From positions 1 through 9,641 of the forward strand of contig QEUW01000317.1 in NCBI GenBank assembly GCA_003577005.1: a stretch of 9,641 bases of DNA, given 5' to 3'. The stretch is from Chloroflexota bacterium (GTDB lineage Bacteria > Chloroflexota > Anaerolineae > Caldilineales > Caldilineaceae). Positions 8,536-9,641 of the stretch are shown here, in pieces. The first letter of the stretch is position 1. The number at the start of each line of letters is the position of its first letter. The notes under the pieces were generated by a model. The model was not told the origin of the DNA, made no database searches, and saw only the letters and a list, made by a program, of their open reading frames with translations. The translations under genes and the position numbers were made by a program.

Positions 8536-9558
8536 TCAGGGCACCAACGGCAAGCTGCGCCGCATAATTTCGTAATTTTCGAGGGCTCGCCCTGCGCCTA
8601 GAGCCACACATGCAATCGGATTTTCGGCCACATAACAGGGTACACCCGTCTCTTGCGTGAGCAATTGGGCGATGTTGCGCAACTGGGCGCCGCCGCCGGT
8701 GAGCACCATCCCTCGATCAATAATATCGGCGGCCAGTTCGGGCGGCGTCTTCTCCAGCGTCGAGCGGACGGTGCTGACCACGGCCTGGAGCGGCTCGGCG
8801 ATGGCTTCGGTGACTTCGCTGCTGTTGATCTGGATGATCTTGGGCAAGCCGGTCACCTGGTCGCGGCCACGCACTTCCATGCGCCGCTCGTCCTCCATAG
8901 GGAGCGCGCTGCCGATGGCGATCTTGATCTCCTCGGCGGTCTGTTCGCCGATGAGCAGGTTGTATTTTTTGCGCACATAGTTGACGATGGCCTCGTCGAA
9001 GCGGTTACCGCCGACGCGCACGCTGCTCCAGACTACGATGTCGTACATCGAGACTACGGCGCACTCGGTGGTGCCGCCGCCCAGGTCGAGCACCATATTG
9101 CCGGTAGGTGTACCGATGGGCAACCCGGCGCCGTAGGCCGCGGCCAGGGGTTCAGGGATCAGATAGGCCGCCCCGGCCCCCGCCTGCATGGCGGCGTCGT
9201 GGACGGCGCGCTCTTCCACGCTGGTGACGCCGCGCGGGGTGCTGATCATGACCCTCGGTTTGAAGAGGCCGCTAATCAATGGGTTGACGCTGCCCACCAC
9301 AGCCTGGATAAAATAGCGCAACATCCCTTCCGTCACCACAAAATCGGCAATGACGCCGTCGCGGATGGGGCGCGTCACCTCGATGCTTTCGGGGGTACGG
9401 CCTAGCATATCGTATGCCTCGTGGCCGACAGCCACCATCGTGTTATCGCGCGTGCGGATCGCCACCACCGACGGCTCGTGCATCACGATGCCGCGCCCAC
9501 GCACATAAACGAGGACATTGACCGTCCCCAGGTCGATTCCGATTTGTTTACCTAACAT
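8536..9558 (-). CDS. mreB: Rod shape-determining protein MreB
   Basis: The product is 340 residues, the standard MreB length. This bacterial actin homologue polymerises with ATP under the membrane and positions the elongation machinery. Visible actin-fold motifs: phosphate-1 [14 protein letters not shown] (6-19), the [11 protein letters not shown] segment (63-73), [16 protein letters not shown] (104-119), [12 protein letters not shown] (134-145, with the catalytic Glu136), phosphate-2 [14 protein letters not shown] (157-170), [12 protein letters not shown] (180-191), and the adenosine motif [11 protein letters not shown] (286-296). All are intact. The start [11 protein letters not shown] matches the family N-terminus, but there is no good ribosome binding site; the only CAGG lies in a hairpin arm (9570-9587). 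mreC/mreD do not follow, and the next gene is ridA after 375 bases. That suggests a solitary or extra mreB copy. Confidence 0.96.
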   Translation of the reverse strand: MLGKQIGIDLGTVNVLVYVRGRGIVMHEPSVVAIRTRDNTMVAVGHEAYDMLGRTPESIEVTRPIRDGVIADFVVTEGMLRYFIQAVVGSVNPLISGLFKPRVMISTPRGVTSVEERAVHDAAMQAGAGAAYLIPEPLAAAYGAGLPIGTPTGNMVLDLGGGTTECAVVSMYDIVVWSSVRVGGNRFDEAIVNYVRKKYNLLIGEQTAEEIKIAIGSALPMEDERRMEVRGRDQVTGLPKIIQINSSEVTEAIAEPLQAVVSTVRSTLEKTPPELAADIIDRGMVLTGGGAQLRNIAQLLTQETGVPCYVAENPIACVALGAGRALENYEIMRRSLPLVP

Positions 9559-9569
9559 GTGATTTTCGG

Positions 9570-9587
9570 CCTGACTACCAAGCCAGG
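9570..9587 (-). promoter_or_regulatory. Hairpin just upstream of the mreB start
   Basis: On the minus strand CCTGGCT (9587-9581) pairs with AGTCAGG (9576-9570) around TGGT (one G-T pair). It ends 11 bases before the mreB ATG and contains the only Shine-Dalgarno-like CAGG. It may limit ribosome access. No clear promoter is visible in the remaining bases to 9641. Confidence 0.35.
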
Positions 9588-9641
9588 GTGAGTCCTCAAA
9601 ATTTGTATCTTTCGCATTGCTAATTTTTAGAACACAGATAA

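Noticed and set aside
8326..8611. Small open frames between mreB and ridA on both strands
   Set aside because: No ribosome binding site and no family-like sequence; they overlap the mreB 3' end or the ridA promoter.

Overview
The window looks like a chromosomal segment of a bacterium, most plausibly a Chloroflexota (Anaerolineae/Caldilinea-like) genome. The basis is protein style: a short four-domain S1 protein, a WecA-type transferase ending in GRDHLHLRL, and a large TIR-CHAT-NTPase protein of the kind frequent in filamentous Chloroflexota. This placement is inference from memory and was not searched. There are no rRNA, tRNA, CRISPR, IS or phage genes.

Region 1 (1-2465, minus strand, very GC-rich) is the accessory part. 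A 492-residue protein with an N-terminal TIR domain and a CHAT caspase-like protease domain (1479 bases, promoter and ribosome binding site visible) stops at 582. The -1 frame carries on directly with the last helices of the same CHAT domain and then a P-loop NTPase (Walker [10 protein letters not shown]) that runs off the window. This reads as one TIR-CHAT-NTPase gene, probably a conflict/cell-suicide type protein, broken by a small deletion of 3k+1 bases, or as a sequencing/assembly fault.

Region 2 (2466-6396) holds a minus-strand ferritin-like DUF892 (YciF-type) gene. It is divergent from a plus-strand pair that overlaps by ATGA: a WecA/MraY-family polyprenyl-phosphate sugar-phosphate transferase and tsaD (t6A tRNA modification). 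After 172 bases comes an unassigned gene with a possible TIM-barrel look. A strong, probably bidirectional hairpin terminator at 6354-6396 separates this block from the convergent one.

Region 3 (6406-9641) is all minus strand: mreB (solitary, no mreC seen downstream), ridA with a clear sigma70-type promoter and a structured leader of about 170 bases, and an S1-domain protein (ribosomal S1-like). These are housekeeping functions: cell shape, removal of reactive enamines/imines, and translation.

The most notable items are the split TIR-CHAT-NTPase gene, the loss of a conserved metal-binding Asp in the WecA-like enzyme, the unrecognised CxCxxC protein at 5392-6354, and several hairpins placed where they could control expression (2394-2422, 8259-8276, 9570-9587).
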